In this document: positions 19,520 to 28,616 of the stretch, in pieces
Position numbering within the stretch: the stretch's first letter is position 1
Layout of the letters: the number at the start of each line of letters is the position of its first letter
Source of the DNA: Streptomyces humidus
GTDB lineage: Bacteria > Actinomycetota > Actinomycetes > Streptomycetales > Streptomycetaceae
Direction of reading: 5' to 3'
DNA length: 64,000 bases
Assembly (NCBI RefSeq): GCF_014649655.1
Contig: NZ_BMTL01000021.1
Coordinates: forward strand, 1 to 64,000
Translations under genes and position numbers: made by a program
Notes under the pieces: generated by a model
The model's database searches: none
The model's input: the letters and a program-made list of their open reading frames with translations, nothing else
Told to the model about the DNA's origin: nothing

Positions 19520-21465
19520 CGGACCGGCATCATCTGCTCGTGTTCGGCGGGACGTTCGCGGCCGTGGGCGAGAACGGGGACATCAGCGGCGTACGGGGGC
19601 CGGGACCGGCCTCGGGGTCGCCCGAGGGACTGTTCGTGCGGGACGCCCGCCACCTCAGCCGCTGGCAGCTGACCGTCGACGGCGCCGTTCCGGAGGCGCT
19701 CTCACCGGTCGAGGACGGGGACACCACGTGCTGCGTGCTCGTCCCGCGCGGCGGCCGCAACGAGCCGCCGTCCTGCACGCTCTTCCGTGAACAGGCCGTC
19801 GGCGACAGCTCGTTCGTGGAGTCGCTGCGGATCGTGTGCAACCGCCCGGTGCCGACGACGGTCCGCCTCGCGCTCACCGCCGACGCCGACTTCACCGACC
19901 AGTTCGAACTGCGCTCCGACCACCGCACCTACGCCAAGACCGGCGTCGTCCGCCGCCGCGAGATCCTCGACGACGGCGTGGAGTTCGCCTACCGGCGCGG
20001 CGAGTGGACGTCCCGTACGACGGTGACGGCCGAGCCCGCCCCGGACGCAGTCGAGGAGACCGGCACCGGCGCCCGCCGCCTGGTGTGGAGACTGGAACTG
20101 GAGCCGCACGGCTCGGCCGAGCTGACCCTGCGGGTGACGGCCCGGCCGCACGGCGAGCGGCGGGCCCTGCGGGTGCCCCGCTCCCCGGCCTCCGTCGTCG
20201 GCCGACTCCGGGAGCGGGAAGCCGAGTTCATGGAGGGCGTGGCCTTACCGGCCTCCTGGCCCGAGCTGACGGCCGCCTGTGCGCGGGGCCTCTCGGACCT
20301 CGCCGCGCTGCAGGTCCAGGCGAGCGGACCGGACGGCGAGGACCTGCGCGTCCCGGCGGCGGGCGCGCCGTGGTTCCTCACCCTGCTGGGCCGCGACGCG
20401 CTCCTCGCCTCCCTGTTCGCGCTGCCCTACCGTCCCCGTCCGGCCGCCGCCACCCTCCTCGCGCTGGCCGCGGCCCAGGCCACCGAGGCGGACCCGCGGA
20501 CGGTGGCCCAGCCCGGCAAGATCGTGCACGAGGTGCGGCACGGCGAGCTCGCGCACTTCGGGCAGGTCCCGTACGGCCGCTACTACGGTTCGGTGGACGC
20601 GACCCCGCTGTTCCTCGTCGTCCTCGGCGCGTACGTCGAGCAGACCGGCGACACGGCGCTGGCCCGCCGGCTGGAGCCGCACGCGAGGGCGGCCGTCGGC
20701 TGGATGCTGGACCACGGCGGGCTCACCTCCCGCGGCTATCTGGTCTACCGGGCCGACCGGGGCGGTCTGGCCAACCAGAACTGGAAGGACTCCCCCGGCG
20801 CCATCTGCTCGGCGGACGGCGCCCGCCCTACCGGGGCGGTGATGGCGGCTGGCGCGCAGGGGTACGCGTACGACGCGCTGCGCCGCACGGCGTGGACGGC
20901 GCGCACGGTGTGGGAGGACGAGAAGTACGCGGCCCTGCTCGAACAGGCCGCCGCGGATCTGCGCGACCGCTTCCAGCGGGACTTCTGGATGCCGGACCGC
21001 GCCTTCCCGGCGCTCGCGCTGGACGGCGAGGGCCGGCAGGTCGACGCACTCGCCTCGGACGCGGGTCACCTGCTCTGGTCCGGGCTGCTGGACAAGGAGT
21101 ACGGGGAGATCGTCGGCCGTCGTCTGCTGGAGGCGGACTTCTTCTCCGGCTGGGGCGTGCGCACCCTCGCGGCCGGACAGCCCGCGTACCACCCGCTCTC
21201 CTATCACCGTGGCTCGGTCTGGCCGCACGACAACGCGCTGATCGCGCTGGGCCTCGCACGCTACGGACTGCACGACGAGGCCCGTACGGTCGCCCACGCG
21301 CTCGTCGACGCGGCGGCCGCGACCGGTCACCGTCTCCCGGAGGTCCTCGCGGGCTACGGCCGCGACACCCACGCGCGGCCGGTGCCGTACCCGCACGCGT
21401 GCGTACGGGAATCCCGGTCGGCGGCGGCCCCGTTGGCGCTGCTCACGGCGGTGGGGGGCGCGTAG
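19516..21465 (+). CDS. Glycogen debranching-type enzyme (amylo-alpha-1,6-glucosidase family)
   Basis: A 649-residue cytoplasmic glycosidase. The N-terminal beta-sandwich (GDE_N_bis type, about 5-200) starts HHLLVFGGTFAAVGENGDI. The C-terminal (alpha/alpha)6 catalytic domain has GAPWFLTLLGRDALLASLF, QNWKDS and HRGSVWPHDNALIALGL. Translation is coupled to the upstream GH63-like gene by ATGA. An in-frame TTA leucine codon at 20245-20247 (in GVALPAS) makes translation potentially dependent on the bldA tRNA. With its partner it probably degrades a glucan or compatible-solute glycoside under ROK control. Confidence 0.85.
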   Translation: MTDRHHLLVFGGTFAAVGENGDISGVRGPGPASGSPEGLFVRDARHLSRWQLTVDGAVPEALSPVEDGDTTCCVLVPRGGRNEPPSCTLFREQAVGDSSFVESLRIVCNRPVPTTVRLALTADADFTDQFELRSDHRTYAKTGVVRRREILDDGVEFAYRRGEWTSRTTVTAEPAPDAVEETGTGARRLVWRLELEPHGSAELTLRVTARPHGERRALRVPRSPASVVGRLREREAEFMEGVALPASWPELTAACARGLSDLAALQVQASGPDGEDLRVPAAGAPWFLTLLGRDALLASLFALPYRPRPAAATLLALAAAQATEADPRTVAQPGKIVHEVRHGELAHFGQVPYGRYYGSVDATPLFLVVLGAYVEQTGDTALARRLEPHARAAVGWMLDHGGLTSRGYLVYRADRGGLANQNWKDSPGAICSADGARPTGAVMAAGAQGYAYDALRRTAWTARTVWEDEKYAALLEQAAADLRDRFQRDFWMPDRAFPALALDGEGRQVDALASDAGHLLWSGLLDKEYGEIVGRRLLEADFFSGWGVRTLAAGQPAYHPLSYHRGSVWPHDNALIALGLARYGLHDEARTVAHALVDAAAATGHRLPEVLAGYGRDTHARPVPYPHACVRESRSAAAPLALLTAVGGA

Positions 21466-21640
21466 CCGGCCCGCCCTGCCCTGCCCGGCGGGCGGTTTGG
21501 GGTGACGTTTGCGCGGTGTTTGCCGAGCGCTGGTCCGCGGGGGGTGAACACGGGCCGGGAGCAGGCCGTACGAAACTGTGGCGGATCCGGCCCGCACCGG
21601 ATCCGCCGAACCGCCGGGCTTCGTACGGAAGGACCCTCGG

Positions 21641-24127
21641 GTGCCAGTCACCACTCGCTCATCCCAGCAGCCTGATTCGAAGGACCCCGAGGACGACACC
21701 GTGACGACGGAGCCTCCGACGACGGAAGCCCCCTCGGGCGACGAGTCGCCGGAACGGAACCCGGACGCCGCAGGCGCGAAGAGCAGCGAGGCCGGAACAG
21801 CCGGAGCCACCGAGACGACCGACATAGCCGGGACCGCCGAGGCGGCCGAGGCGACCGGGACCGACGTGACGGCTGAAGCCACCGAGGCACCCGAGGTGAC
21901 CGACACCGCCGGGACCGCCGAGGCGGCCGAGGCAACCGGGTCTGACGTGACGGCCGGAGTTACCGAGGTGACCGACACCGCCGGGACCGGCGGATCGGCT
22001 GGAGCAACCGAGACGACCGAGGCGACCGGCACCGCCGAGCCGACCGAGGCAACCGGGACCGACGTGACGGCTGAAGCCACCGAGGCACCCGAGGTGACCG
22101 ACACCGCCGGGACCGCCGAGGCGGCCGAGGCAACCGGGTCTGACGTGACGGCCGGAGTTACCGGGGTGACCGACACCGCCGGGACCGGCGGGTCGGCTGG
22201 AGCCACCGAGACGACCGACGCAGCCGGGACCGCCGAGGCGACCGGGACCGACGTGACGGCTGAAGCCACCGAGGCACCCGAGGTGACCGACACCGCCGGG
22301 ACCGGCGGATCGGCTGGAGCAACCGAGACGACCGAGGCGACCGGCACCGCCGAGCCGACCGAGGCAACCGGGACAGCCGGGTCGGGCGGCGAGAACGCCG
22401 GGTGTGACGGGAGCGGTGGGACCGGTGACGCCGGTCCGCGGGGGCTTCGGGCTCGGGTCGGATACTGGTGGGACTGGCGCGGTCGGCATCCCCGGGCCGC
22501 CCGGGTAATGTGGTGGATGACGACCGCCGCCTGCCTCGTGCTCGTGCTCGGAGCGCTGCTGCTGCCGAACCGTCTGTTCGCCCTCCATGCGAGCCGGTTC
22601 CTGCGGCTGCCGGTCGAGGCGGTCATCGGCTCGGCCCTGCTGCTGGCGCTGCCGCGCAGGCCCAGGGTCGCCCTGGCGGCGCTGGCCGGCACGGCGCTCG
22701 GCGCGCTGACCATCCTCAACGTGCTCGACATGCAGTTCGTCGAGTACCTGGGCCGTGACTTCAACCTCGTCCTGGACTGGACCCTGCTCAGCGACGCGCA
22801 GTCGTACGTGGCGGACTCGCTGGGCGGGGCCGTCGCCGTCGCCGCGTCGATCGGGCTCGCCGTGCTCGTCGTGCTGATCATGGCGGTCATGGCGCTGGCG
22901 ACGGTCAGGCTGAGCGGCCTCCTGGTGCGGGACGCCCGGCGGGCGACCCGGGGCACGCTGATCGCCGGCACCGCCTGGGTCGCCTGCTCCGTCGTCGGAC
23001 TGCAGTACGCGGGGGCCCCCGTCGCCTCCGACCAGGTCGCGAAGACGGTCGTCTCCGAGGCCAAGCGGGTGCGGAACACCCTCAAGGACGAGGCCGCGTT
23101 CGGGAAGGTGGCCCGCAGCGACACGTTCGGCGCCACCCCGGCCGACCAGCTCGTGCCGGACCTGCGCGGCAAGGACGTCGTCTTCACCTTCATCGAGAGC
23201 TACGGCCGCAGCGCCATCGAGGACCCGGGCATGGCGCCGGGCGTCGACGAGACGCTCGCCGCCCGTACCGCGGCCCTGACGAAGGCCGGATTCAGCGCGA
23301 AGAGCGGCTGGCTGACCTCGGCGACGTACGGCGGCAGCAGCTGGCTCGGCCACTCGACGACCCTGTCCGGCCTGTGGGTGGACACGCAGCAGCGTTACCG
23401 CACGGTGATGGCCAGCGACCACCTGTCGCTGACCAAGGCGTTCCAGAAGACCGGCGCCTGGGACACGGTCGGCGTCATGCCGGGTGTGCAGAAGGGCTGG
23501 CCGGAGGCGAAGTTCTACGGGCTGGACAAGGTCTACAACGCTTTCGGGATGGGGTACAAGGGACCGAAGTTCAGCTGGTCGACCATGCCCGACCAGTACG
23601 CCCTGGAGGCGTTCCAGCGGCTGGAGCACGGTCGCACCGGCCGTGACAAGCCGCTGATGTCGGAGATCATCCTGACCTCCAGCCACCAGCCGTGGGCGCC
23701 GATCCCGAAGATGGTCGGCTGGGACCAGCTCGGTGACGGCTCGGTCTTCGAGGGCATCGAGGCGGCCGGGCTGAAGGCGTCGGACGTCATCGCCGACTCG
23801 GCCAAGTCCAAGGCGGAGTACGGCAAGTCGATCCAGTACTCGGTGACCGCGCTCACCGAGTGGCTGGAGCGCTACGGCACCGACGACACCGTTCTGGTCT
23901 TCCTGGGCGACCACCAGCCCATCTCGCGGGTCAGCGGCGACCACGCCAGCCGGGACGTGCCGATCTCGATCGTCGCCAAGGACCCGAAGGTCCTCGACAA
24001 GATCTCCTCCTGGAACTGGACGGACGGTCTGCGGCCGGCCCACGACGCGCCGGTGTGGAAGATGAGCTCGTTCCGCGACAGGTTCCTCACCGCGTACGGC
24101 TCGACCCCGCACCCGTCGAACGGCTGA
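21641..24127 (+). CDS. LtaS-like membrane sulfatase with repetitive acidic N-terminal tail
   Basis: An 828-residue protein. Residues 1 to about 270 are a low-complexity Thr/Ala/Glu/Gly tail made of three large repeats. About five hydrophobic helices follow (about 285-460), then an extracellular sulfatase-fold domain: VVFTFIESYGRS (metal-binding Glu), TYGGSSWLGHSTTLSG (nucleophile region), SSHQPWAP and FLGDHQPIS. This is the architecture of lipoteichoic acid synthase-like phosphoglycerol transferases, although the Streptomyces substrate is not known. The GTG at 21641 was chosen because GGAAGGACC lies just upstream. The repeat tail is predicted to be cytoplasmic. Confidence 0.85.
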   Translation: MPVTTRSSQQPDSKDPEDDTVTTEPPTTEAPSGDESPERNPDAAGAKSSEAGTAGATETTDIAGTAEAAEATGTDVTAEATEAPEVTDTAGTAEAAEATGSDVTAGVTEVTDTAGTGGSAGATETTEATGTAEPTEATGTDVTAEATEAPEVTDTAGTAEAAEATGSDVTAGVTGVTDTAGTGGSAGATETTDAAGTAEATGTDVTAEATEAPEVTDTAGTGGSAGATETTEATGTAEPTEATGTAGSGGENAGCDGSGGTGDAGPRGLRARVGYWWDWRGRHPRAARVMWWMTTAACLVLVLGALLLPNRLFALHASRFLRLPVEAVIGSALLLALPRRPRVALAALAGTALGALTILNVLDMQFVEYLGRDFNLVLDWTLLSDAQSYVADSLGGAVAVAASIGLAVLVVLIMAVMALATVRLSGLLVRDARRATRGTLIAGTAWVACSVVGLQYAGAPVASDQVAKTVVSEAKRVRNTLKDEAAFGKVARSDTFGATPADQLVPDLRGKDVVFTFIESYGRSAIEDPGMAPGVDETLAARTAALTKAGFSAKSGWLTSATYGGSSWLGHSTTLSGLWVDTQQRYRTVMASDHLSLTKAFQKTGAWDTVGVMPGVQKGWPEAKFYGLDKVYNAFGMGYKGPKFSWSTMPDQYALEAFQRLEHGRTGRDKPLMSEIILTSSHQPWAPIPKMVGWDQLGDGSVFEGIEAAGLKASDVIADSAKSKAEYGKSIQYSVTALTEWLERYGTDDTVLVFLGDHQPISRVSGDHASRDVPISIVAKDPKVLDKISSWNWTDGLRPAHDAPVWKMSSFRDRFLTAYGSTPHPSNG
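21854..22385 (+). repeat. In-frame long tandem repeats in the sulfatase gene
   Basis: A block starting ACCGGGACCGACGTGACGG recurs at 21854, 22052 and 22241, giving periods of 198 and 189 bp (66 and 63 codons). The encoded unit includes TDVTAEATEAPEVTDTAGT followed by variable TGGSAGATETTEATGTAEP blocks. All length differences are multiples of three. High nucleotide identity between units indicates recent duplication. Confidence 0.9.
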
Positions 24128-24137
24128 CGCCCCCGCC

Positions 24138-25280
24138 TCAGCCGCCGGAGGTGTCCTGTTCCGCTTCCTCGTCGACGCCCGCGCAGTCGTAGGGGTCCTT
24201 CAGCCAGCCGTCGGGCAGGACGACCCTGTTGTTGCCGGAGGTGCGGCCGCGGGGGCCGTCGGCGCCGGTGGGCCAGGGCTGGCCGAGGTCCAGCTCGTCG
24301 AGGCCTGCGCGGAGTTCGGCGAGCGAGGAGGTGACCGCGAGGCGCTTGCGCATCTCGCTGCCGACCGCGAAGCCCTTGAGGTACCAGGCGACGTGCTTGC
24401 GGAAGTCGACGACGCCCTTGGACTCGTCGCCCGCCCACTCGCCGAGGAGGGTGGCGTGGCGGACCATGACGTCGGCGACCTCACGCAGGGACGGCGCGGC
24501 GACGTCCTCGTGGCGGCCCTCGAAGGCGGCGACGAGATCGGCGAACAGCCACGGCCGGCCGAGGCATCCGCGGCCGACGACGACCCCGTCGCAGCCGGTC
24601 TCGCGCACCATCCGCAGCGCGTCCTGGGCCGACCAGACGTCGCCGTTGCCGAGGACGGGGATCTCGGGGACGTGTTCCTTGAGGCGGGCGATCGCGTCCC
24701 AGTCGGCCGTGCCGCCGTAGTGCTGGGCTGCCGTGCGGCCGTGCAGGGCGATGGACGTCACACCCTCCTCGACGGCGATGCGACCGGCGTCGAGGTAGGT
24801 GATGTGGTCGTCGTCGATGCCCTTGCGCATCTTCATCGTCACCGGGAGGTCGCCGGCGCCGCTGACCGCCTCGCGCAGGATGGCGCGCAGCAGGTGGCGC
24901 TTGTAGGGCAGGGCGGAGCCGCCGCCCTTGCGCGTCACCTTGGGGACCGGACAGCCGAAGTTCAGGTCGATGTGGTCGGCGAGGTCCTCCTCCGCGATCA
25001 TGCGGACGGCCTTGCCGACCGTGGCGGGGTCGACGCCGTACAGCTGGATCGAGCGCGGCTTCTCGCTCGCGTCGAAGCGGATCAGCTGCATGGTCTTCTC
25101 GTTGCGCTCGACCAGCGCCCGGGTCGTGATCATCTCGCTGACGAACAGGCCCTTGCCGCCGCTGAACTCCCTGCACAGGGTGCGGAAGGGCGCGTTCGTG
25201 ATCCCGGCCATGGGGGCCAGGACGACGGGCGGCCGGACGGTGTGCGGGCCGATCTGCAAGGGGGGCACGGGCGTGGGCAT
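24138..25280 (-). CDS. dusB: tRNA-dihydrouridine synthase (DusB-like)
   Basis: A 380-residue FMN-dependent enzyme reducing uridine to dihydrouridine in tRNA. Motifs are LAPMAGITNAPFRTLCREF, QLYGVDP, LNFGCPVPKVTRKGGGSAL (catalytic Cys), LHGRTAAQHYGG and GNGDVWSAQDA. Full length for actinobacterial Dus. The ATG at 25280 begins MPTPVPPLQIG directly before the barrel; no strong Shine-Dalgarno is present. It is convergent with the sulfatase, with only 10 bases between stops. The subfamily (DusB versus other Dus) is inferred. Confidence 0.92.
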   Translation of the reverse strand: MPTPVPPLQIGPHTVRPPVVLAPMAGITNAPFRTLCREFSGGKGLFVSEMITTRALVERNEKTMQLIRFDASEKPRSIQLYGVDPATVGKAVRMIAEEDLADHIDLNFGCPVPKVTRKGGGSALPYKRHLLRAILREAVSGAGDLPVTMKMRKGIDDDHITYLDAGRIAVEEGVTSIALHGRTAAQHYGGTADWDAIARLKEHVPEIPVLGNGDVWSAQDALRMVRETGCDGVVVGRGCLGRPWLFADLVAAFEGRHEDVAAPSLREVADVMVRHATLLGEWAGDESKGVVDFRKHVAWYLKGFAVGSEMRKRLAVTSSLAELRAGLDELDLGQPWPTGADGPRGRTSGNNRVVLPDGWLKDPYDCAGVDEEAEQDTSGG

Positions 25281-25422
25281 TGCCCCATTGTCGCGTATGC
25301 GCAGGGGTACTCGGCCGAGTGCCCCGGGCACTCCCGGGCGCTCCCCTCTGCTTTCCACCCGGCTCCGCCCGATGGATCACGCATCACTCATTAGTTAGAC
25401 GCACTATTGATATCCGCGTACC

Positions 25423-26877
25423 ATGAAACCCATGCCCGAGCTCAGCCCTCGCCGACGTGTGCTGGTCCTCGCGATCTGCTGCATGAGCCTGCTGATCGTG
25501 AGCCTCGACGTCACCGTCCTCAACGTCGCCCTGCCGTCGATGCAGCGCGACCTGCACGCGTCGACCTCCGGCCTTCAGTGGACGATCGACGCCTACACGC
25601 TGGTCCTGGCCTCGCTGCTGATGCTCGCGGGCTCGACCGCCGACCGGATCGGCCGCAAGAAGGTCTTCATGGCCGGCCTGGTCGTGTTCTCGGCGGGCTC
25701 CCTGCTGTGCTCGCTCGCCCCGAGCCTGGAGCTGCTGATCGCGGCCCGCACGGTGCAGGCAGTGGGCGGCTCGATGATGAACCCGGTCGCCATGTCGATC
25801 ATCACCAACACCTTCACCGACCCGCGCGAGCGCGCCCGGGCGATCGGCGCGTGGGGCGCGGTCGTGGGCATATCGATGGCCGCGGGACCGCTGCTGGGCG
25901 GACTGCTGGTGGAGTCCGTGGGCTGGCGCTCGATCTTCTGGCTCAACCTGCCCGTCGGTCTGGTGGCCCTGCTGGCGACCCTGCGCTTCGTCCCCGAGTC
26001 CCGCGCGCCGAAGCCGCGGCGCCCCGACCCGGTCGGCCAGCTGCTGGTCATCGCCCTGTTCGGCTCCCTGACCTACGCCATCATCGAGGCGCCGGAGGCC
26101 GGCGCAGCGACCAGCGGCCCCTTCGCCGCCGTCGCGCTCGCCGCCCTGCTGGGCCTGCTCTGGTACGAGCCCCGGCGCGCCGAACCCCTCATCGACCTGC
26201 GGTTCTTCCGCTCGGCGCCGTTCAGCGGCGCGACAGTGGTGGCGATCAGCGCGTTCGCCGCACTGGGCGGCTTCCTCTTCCTGTCGACGCTGTACCTGCA
26301 GAACGTGCGCGGCCTGGACGCCCTGCACGCCGGTCTGTGGATGCTGCCGATGGCCGTGCCGACGTTCCTGTGCGCGCCGCTGTCCGGAAGGCTCGTCGGC
26401 AGCCGGGGCCCGCGACTGCCGCTGCTGATCGCCGGCGTCGCGATGACGACGAGCGGAGTGCTGTTCGCCGCGTTCGACGCCGAGACGTCCGACGGAACGC
26501 TGTTCCTCGGGTACGTGCTGTTCGGGGTGGGCTTCGGGTTCGTGAACGCGCCGATCACCAACACGGCGGTCTCGGGCATGCCGCGCAGCCAGGCGGGGGT
26601 GGCGGCGGCGGTGGCCTCCACCAGCAGGCAGCTGGGCCAGACCCTGGGCGTCGCGGTGATCGGCGCGGTCCTGGCGGCGGGCGTGCACGCGTCGTCGTAC
26701 CGCGACTCCTTCGTCTCCGCCGCCGTGCCCGGCTGGTGGATCCTCACCGGCTGCGGCCTGGTCGTCCTCGTGCTGGGCGCCGTGACCACCGGCTCGTGGG
26801 CCCGGCGCACGGCGGAGCGGACCGCCGAGCGGCTGGAGGCCCCGGACGTCCGGGAGGCGGCGGGCGTCAGCGCCTGA
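25423..26877 (+). CDS. MFS drug-efflux transporter (EmrB/QacA, 14-TM type)
   Basis: A 484-residue major facilitator protein. Helix 1 carries SLDVTVLNVALPSM, the hallmark of DHA2 efflux pumps, followed by DRIGRKKVF (motif A) and GPLLGGLLVESVGWRSIFWLNLP (motif C region, shown as family hallmark). Length and hydrophobic periodicity fit 14 helices. The 140-bp interval upstream, divergent from dusB, is AT-rich near 25380-25415 and contains TAGT-N7-ACTA as a possible operator. ATG at 25423 or 25432 are both possible. The substrate is unknown. Confidence 0.88.
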   Translation: MKPMPELSPRRRVLVLAICCMSLLIVSLDVTVLNVALPSMQRDLHASTSGLQWTIDAYTLVLASLLMLAGSTADRIGRKKVFMAGLVVFSAGSLLCSLAPSLELLIAARTVQAVGGSMMNPVAMSIITNTFTDPRERARAIGAWGAVVGISMAAGPLLGGLLVESVGWRSIFWLNLPVGLVALLATLRFVPESRAPKPRRPDPVGQLLVIALFGSLTYAIIEAPEAGAATSGPFAAVALAALLGLLWYEPRRAEPLIDLRFFRSAPFSGATVVAISAFAALGGFLFLSTLYLQNVRGLDALHAGLWMLPMAVPTFLCAPLSGRLVGSRGPRLPLLIAGVAMTTSGVLFAAFDAETSDGTLFLGYVLFGVGFGFVNAPITNTAVSGMPRSQAGVAAAVASTSRQLGQTLGVAVIGAVLAAGVHASSYRDSFVSAAVPGWWILTGCGLVVLVLGAVTTGSWARRTAERTAERLEAPDVREAAGVSA

Positions 26878-26918
26878 CCGGCGCACGCGCGCGGGATCGC
26901 GCGGGCGGCGACCGCGCG

Positions 26919-27596
26919 TCAGCCGGAGCCGGGCCGCAGCGCGCCCAGAGCGGCCGCGAGGCGGTGCGGGTCGCGGCGGGCGATGTTGTGGCCGACGGGG
27001 ATGTCGAGGACCCGCCAGCCCGGGTCGTCGCGCAACCGCTCGCTCAGGGCCGTGAACGGGCTGCCCGCCCATGCGCCGCCGCTGATGAACACCCGGCCGA
27101 ACTCCGGGCGGGGGCCGCCCTTCAGTGTGATCGACTGGACGAAGCTCGCCAGCGGATGCGGTCGCGCACGCGGATCGAGCCCTTCGGGGACCGCCACCCA
27201 CCGGCCGTCGGCGCGGGCGCCGGCCAGGAACAGCTCCCGGAAGGCGTCGCTGGTCAGGGACCAGCACGAGTCTCCGTCGTCCGGGACGTAGGCGTCGATG
27301 AAGACCAGCTGGTCCAGGCGGTCGCCGAGGCGGTCCGCGACGCCGGCGATCACCATCCCGCCGTAGCTGTGCCCGCACAGGGCGACGGGCGCGCCGTCGC
27401 CGCGCTCGACGATCTCGGCCACCTGGTCGATGTGGGTGTCGAGGTTCGGCGGACGGTCCGCGTCGGCCGGTCCGTCCGGCTCCAGCCCCGACAGGGTCAC
27501 CGCCTCGACGTGGTGACCGTCTCGGCGCAGCTCCGCGGCCACCGCGTCGAAGACCCATCCGCCTTGCCAACCACCGGGCACCAGCACGAAGTTCAC
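26919..27596 (-). CDS. Alpha/beta hydrolase
   Basis: A 225-residue serine hydrolase fold protein. The oxyanion region is VLVPGGWQGGW, the nucleophile elbow is CGHSYGGM (Ser), an acidic residue lies in FIDAYVPDDGD, and the C-terminal His is in IPVGHNIAR. It resembles small esterase/salicylate-esterase-like hydrolases. It ends 41 bases from the MFS gene, convergently, and lies downstream of the MmyB-type regulator on the same strand. Substrate unknown. Confidence 0.85.
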   Translation of the reverse strand: MNFVLVPGGWQGGWVFDAVAAELRRDGHHVEAVTLSGLEPDGPADADRPPNLDTHIDQVAEIVERGDGAPVALCGHSYGGMVIAGVADRLGDRLDQLVFIDAYVPDDGDSCWSLTSDAFRELFLAGARADGRWVAVPEGLDPRARPHPLASFVQSITLKGGPRPEFGRVFISGGAWAGSPFTALSERLRDDPGWRVLDIPVGHNIARRDPHRLAAALGALRPGSG

Positions 27597-27600
27597 CGCG

Positions 27601-28515
27601 TCATCGTAGGCCGGGCCCGACCCGGCCGGCCACGCCCCGGGCGTACGCGTACAGCTTCTCCAGCCGCTCCCGGGTCTGCGCGTCCTCCGGCACGTAGGTC
27701 ACCAGGCGGGCCCCGTGCTCCGGGCTCAGCCACAGGTCGGTGTGGGTGACGGTGAGGGGGCCGACGTGCGGGTTGCGGAACTCCTTGACCTTGCCGCGGC
27801 TCACGACGACCTCGTAGCGCTCCCAGTTCTCCCGGAACTCCGGTGACTCCGTCTGCAGTCGCTTGACCAGCATCTTCCAGGCCGGCTCGGTGAGGTGGCC
27901 GGCCATGGAGGCGCGGAGCTTCGCGGCCATCAGGCGCATCGTCTCGTCGAGGTGGACGACGGACTCGCGCCACTGCGGATGGGTGTGGATGAGCACCATG
28001 CAGTTGCGGTCCTCGGGCGGGATCGCGTCGAGGTCGCACAGCAGATGGGCGTAGGTGCGGTTGTAGGCCAGGATGTCGTAGCGGCTGTTCTGGACGCACG
28101 CGGGGAGCGGGTCGAGCTGGTCGAGCAGCTCGCGTACCGCGTCGGTGACGCCGGCGCAGGACGAGGCGGGCGTCGGGTCGGTCGCGCCGGCCAGCTGGAA
28201 GAGGTGGGCCCGCTCGCTCGGGTCGAGCAGCAGGGTCCGGGCCAGGGCGTCCAGGACCTGCACCGAGACGTGGATGTCCCGGGACTGCTCGAGCCAGGTG
28301 TACCAGGTGACGCCGACCGCGGAGAGATGGGCGACCTCCTCGCGGCGCAGCCCCGGCGTGCGGCGGCGCGCTCCGCGCGGGAGTCCCACCTGCTCGGGGG
28401 TGATGCGCTCGCGGCGGCTGCGCAGGAAGGCGGCCAGCTCGTGCCGCCTGATCTCCGAGCCGCCCGTCGCCGCGGGCGGGGCGGCGGGCGGCGTCTGCCG
28501 GGCCATCGTCGTCAT
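27601..28515 (-). CDS. XRE-family regulator with MmyB-like ligand-binding domain
   Basis: A 304-residue regulator. The N-terminal helix-turn-helix (about 22-95) has the family signature RRTPGLRREEVAHLSAVGVTWYTWLEQ. The C-terminal MmyB-like PAS-type domain (about 120-290) includes RYDILAYNRTYAHLL and GPLTVTHTDLWLSPEHG. The domain is known to bind fatty-acid-like ligands in some members. It is divergent from an MFS exporter gene with a 101-bp shared promoter, the usual arrangement for self- and neighbour-regulation. ATG at 28515 or 28506 possible. Confidence 0.92.
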   Translation of the reverse strand: MTTMARQTPPAAPPAATGGSEIRRHELAAFLRSRRERITPEQVGLPRGARRRTPGLRREEVAHLSAVGVTWYTWLEQSRDIHVSVQVLDALARTLLLDPSERAHLFQLAGATDPTPASSCAGVTDAVRELLDQLDPLPACVQNSRYDILAYNRTYAHLLCDLDAIPPEDRNCMVLIHTHPQWRESVVHLDETMRLMAAKLRASMAGHLTEPAWKMLVKRLQTESPEFRENWERYEVVVSRGKVKEFRNPHVGPLTVTHTDLWLSPEHGARLVTYVPEDAQTRERLEKLYAYARGVAGRVGPGLR

Positions 28516-28544
28516 GCCTCCAGCCTGCCGCCCCGCCGATCCTG

Positions 28545-28588
28545 TTGCCAGGTACTCCTTCTACCAGGATAAGGAGACTCTGGTACCC
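28545..28588. promoter_or_regulatory. Shared promoter/operator of MmyB-type regulator and MFS gene
   Basis: The 101-bp divergent interval holds TTGCCAGGTACTCCTT, then CTACCAGGATAAGGAG and TCTGGTACC. The CCAGG/ACCAG motif recurs three times in both orientations, and CTCCTT faces AAGGAG as a short inverted repeat. TTGCCA at 28545 could be a -35 element. It is a plausible binding site for the divergent regulator. Confidence 0.4.
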
Positions 28589-28616
28589 GTCTGACGGGCG
28601 GCGCAGGCTCGACGGC

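Noticed and set aside
20245..23193. Long minus-strand frame opposite the debranching enzyme and sulfatase, including a Val/Ser/Pro repeat
   Set aside because: The repeat is the antisense image of the sulfatase tail, and the frame has no start signal or family motif.
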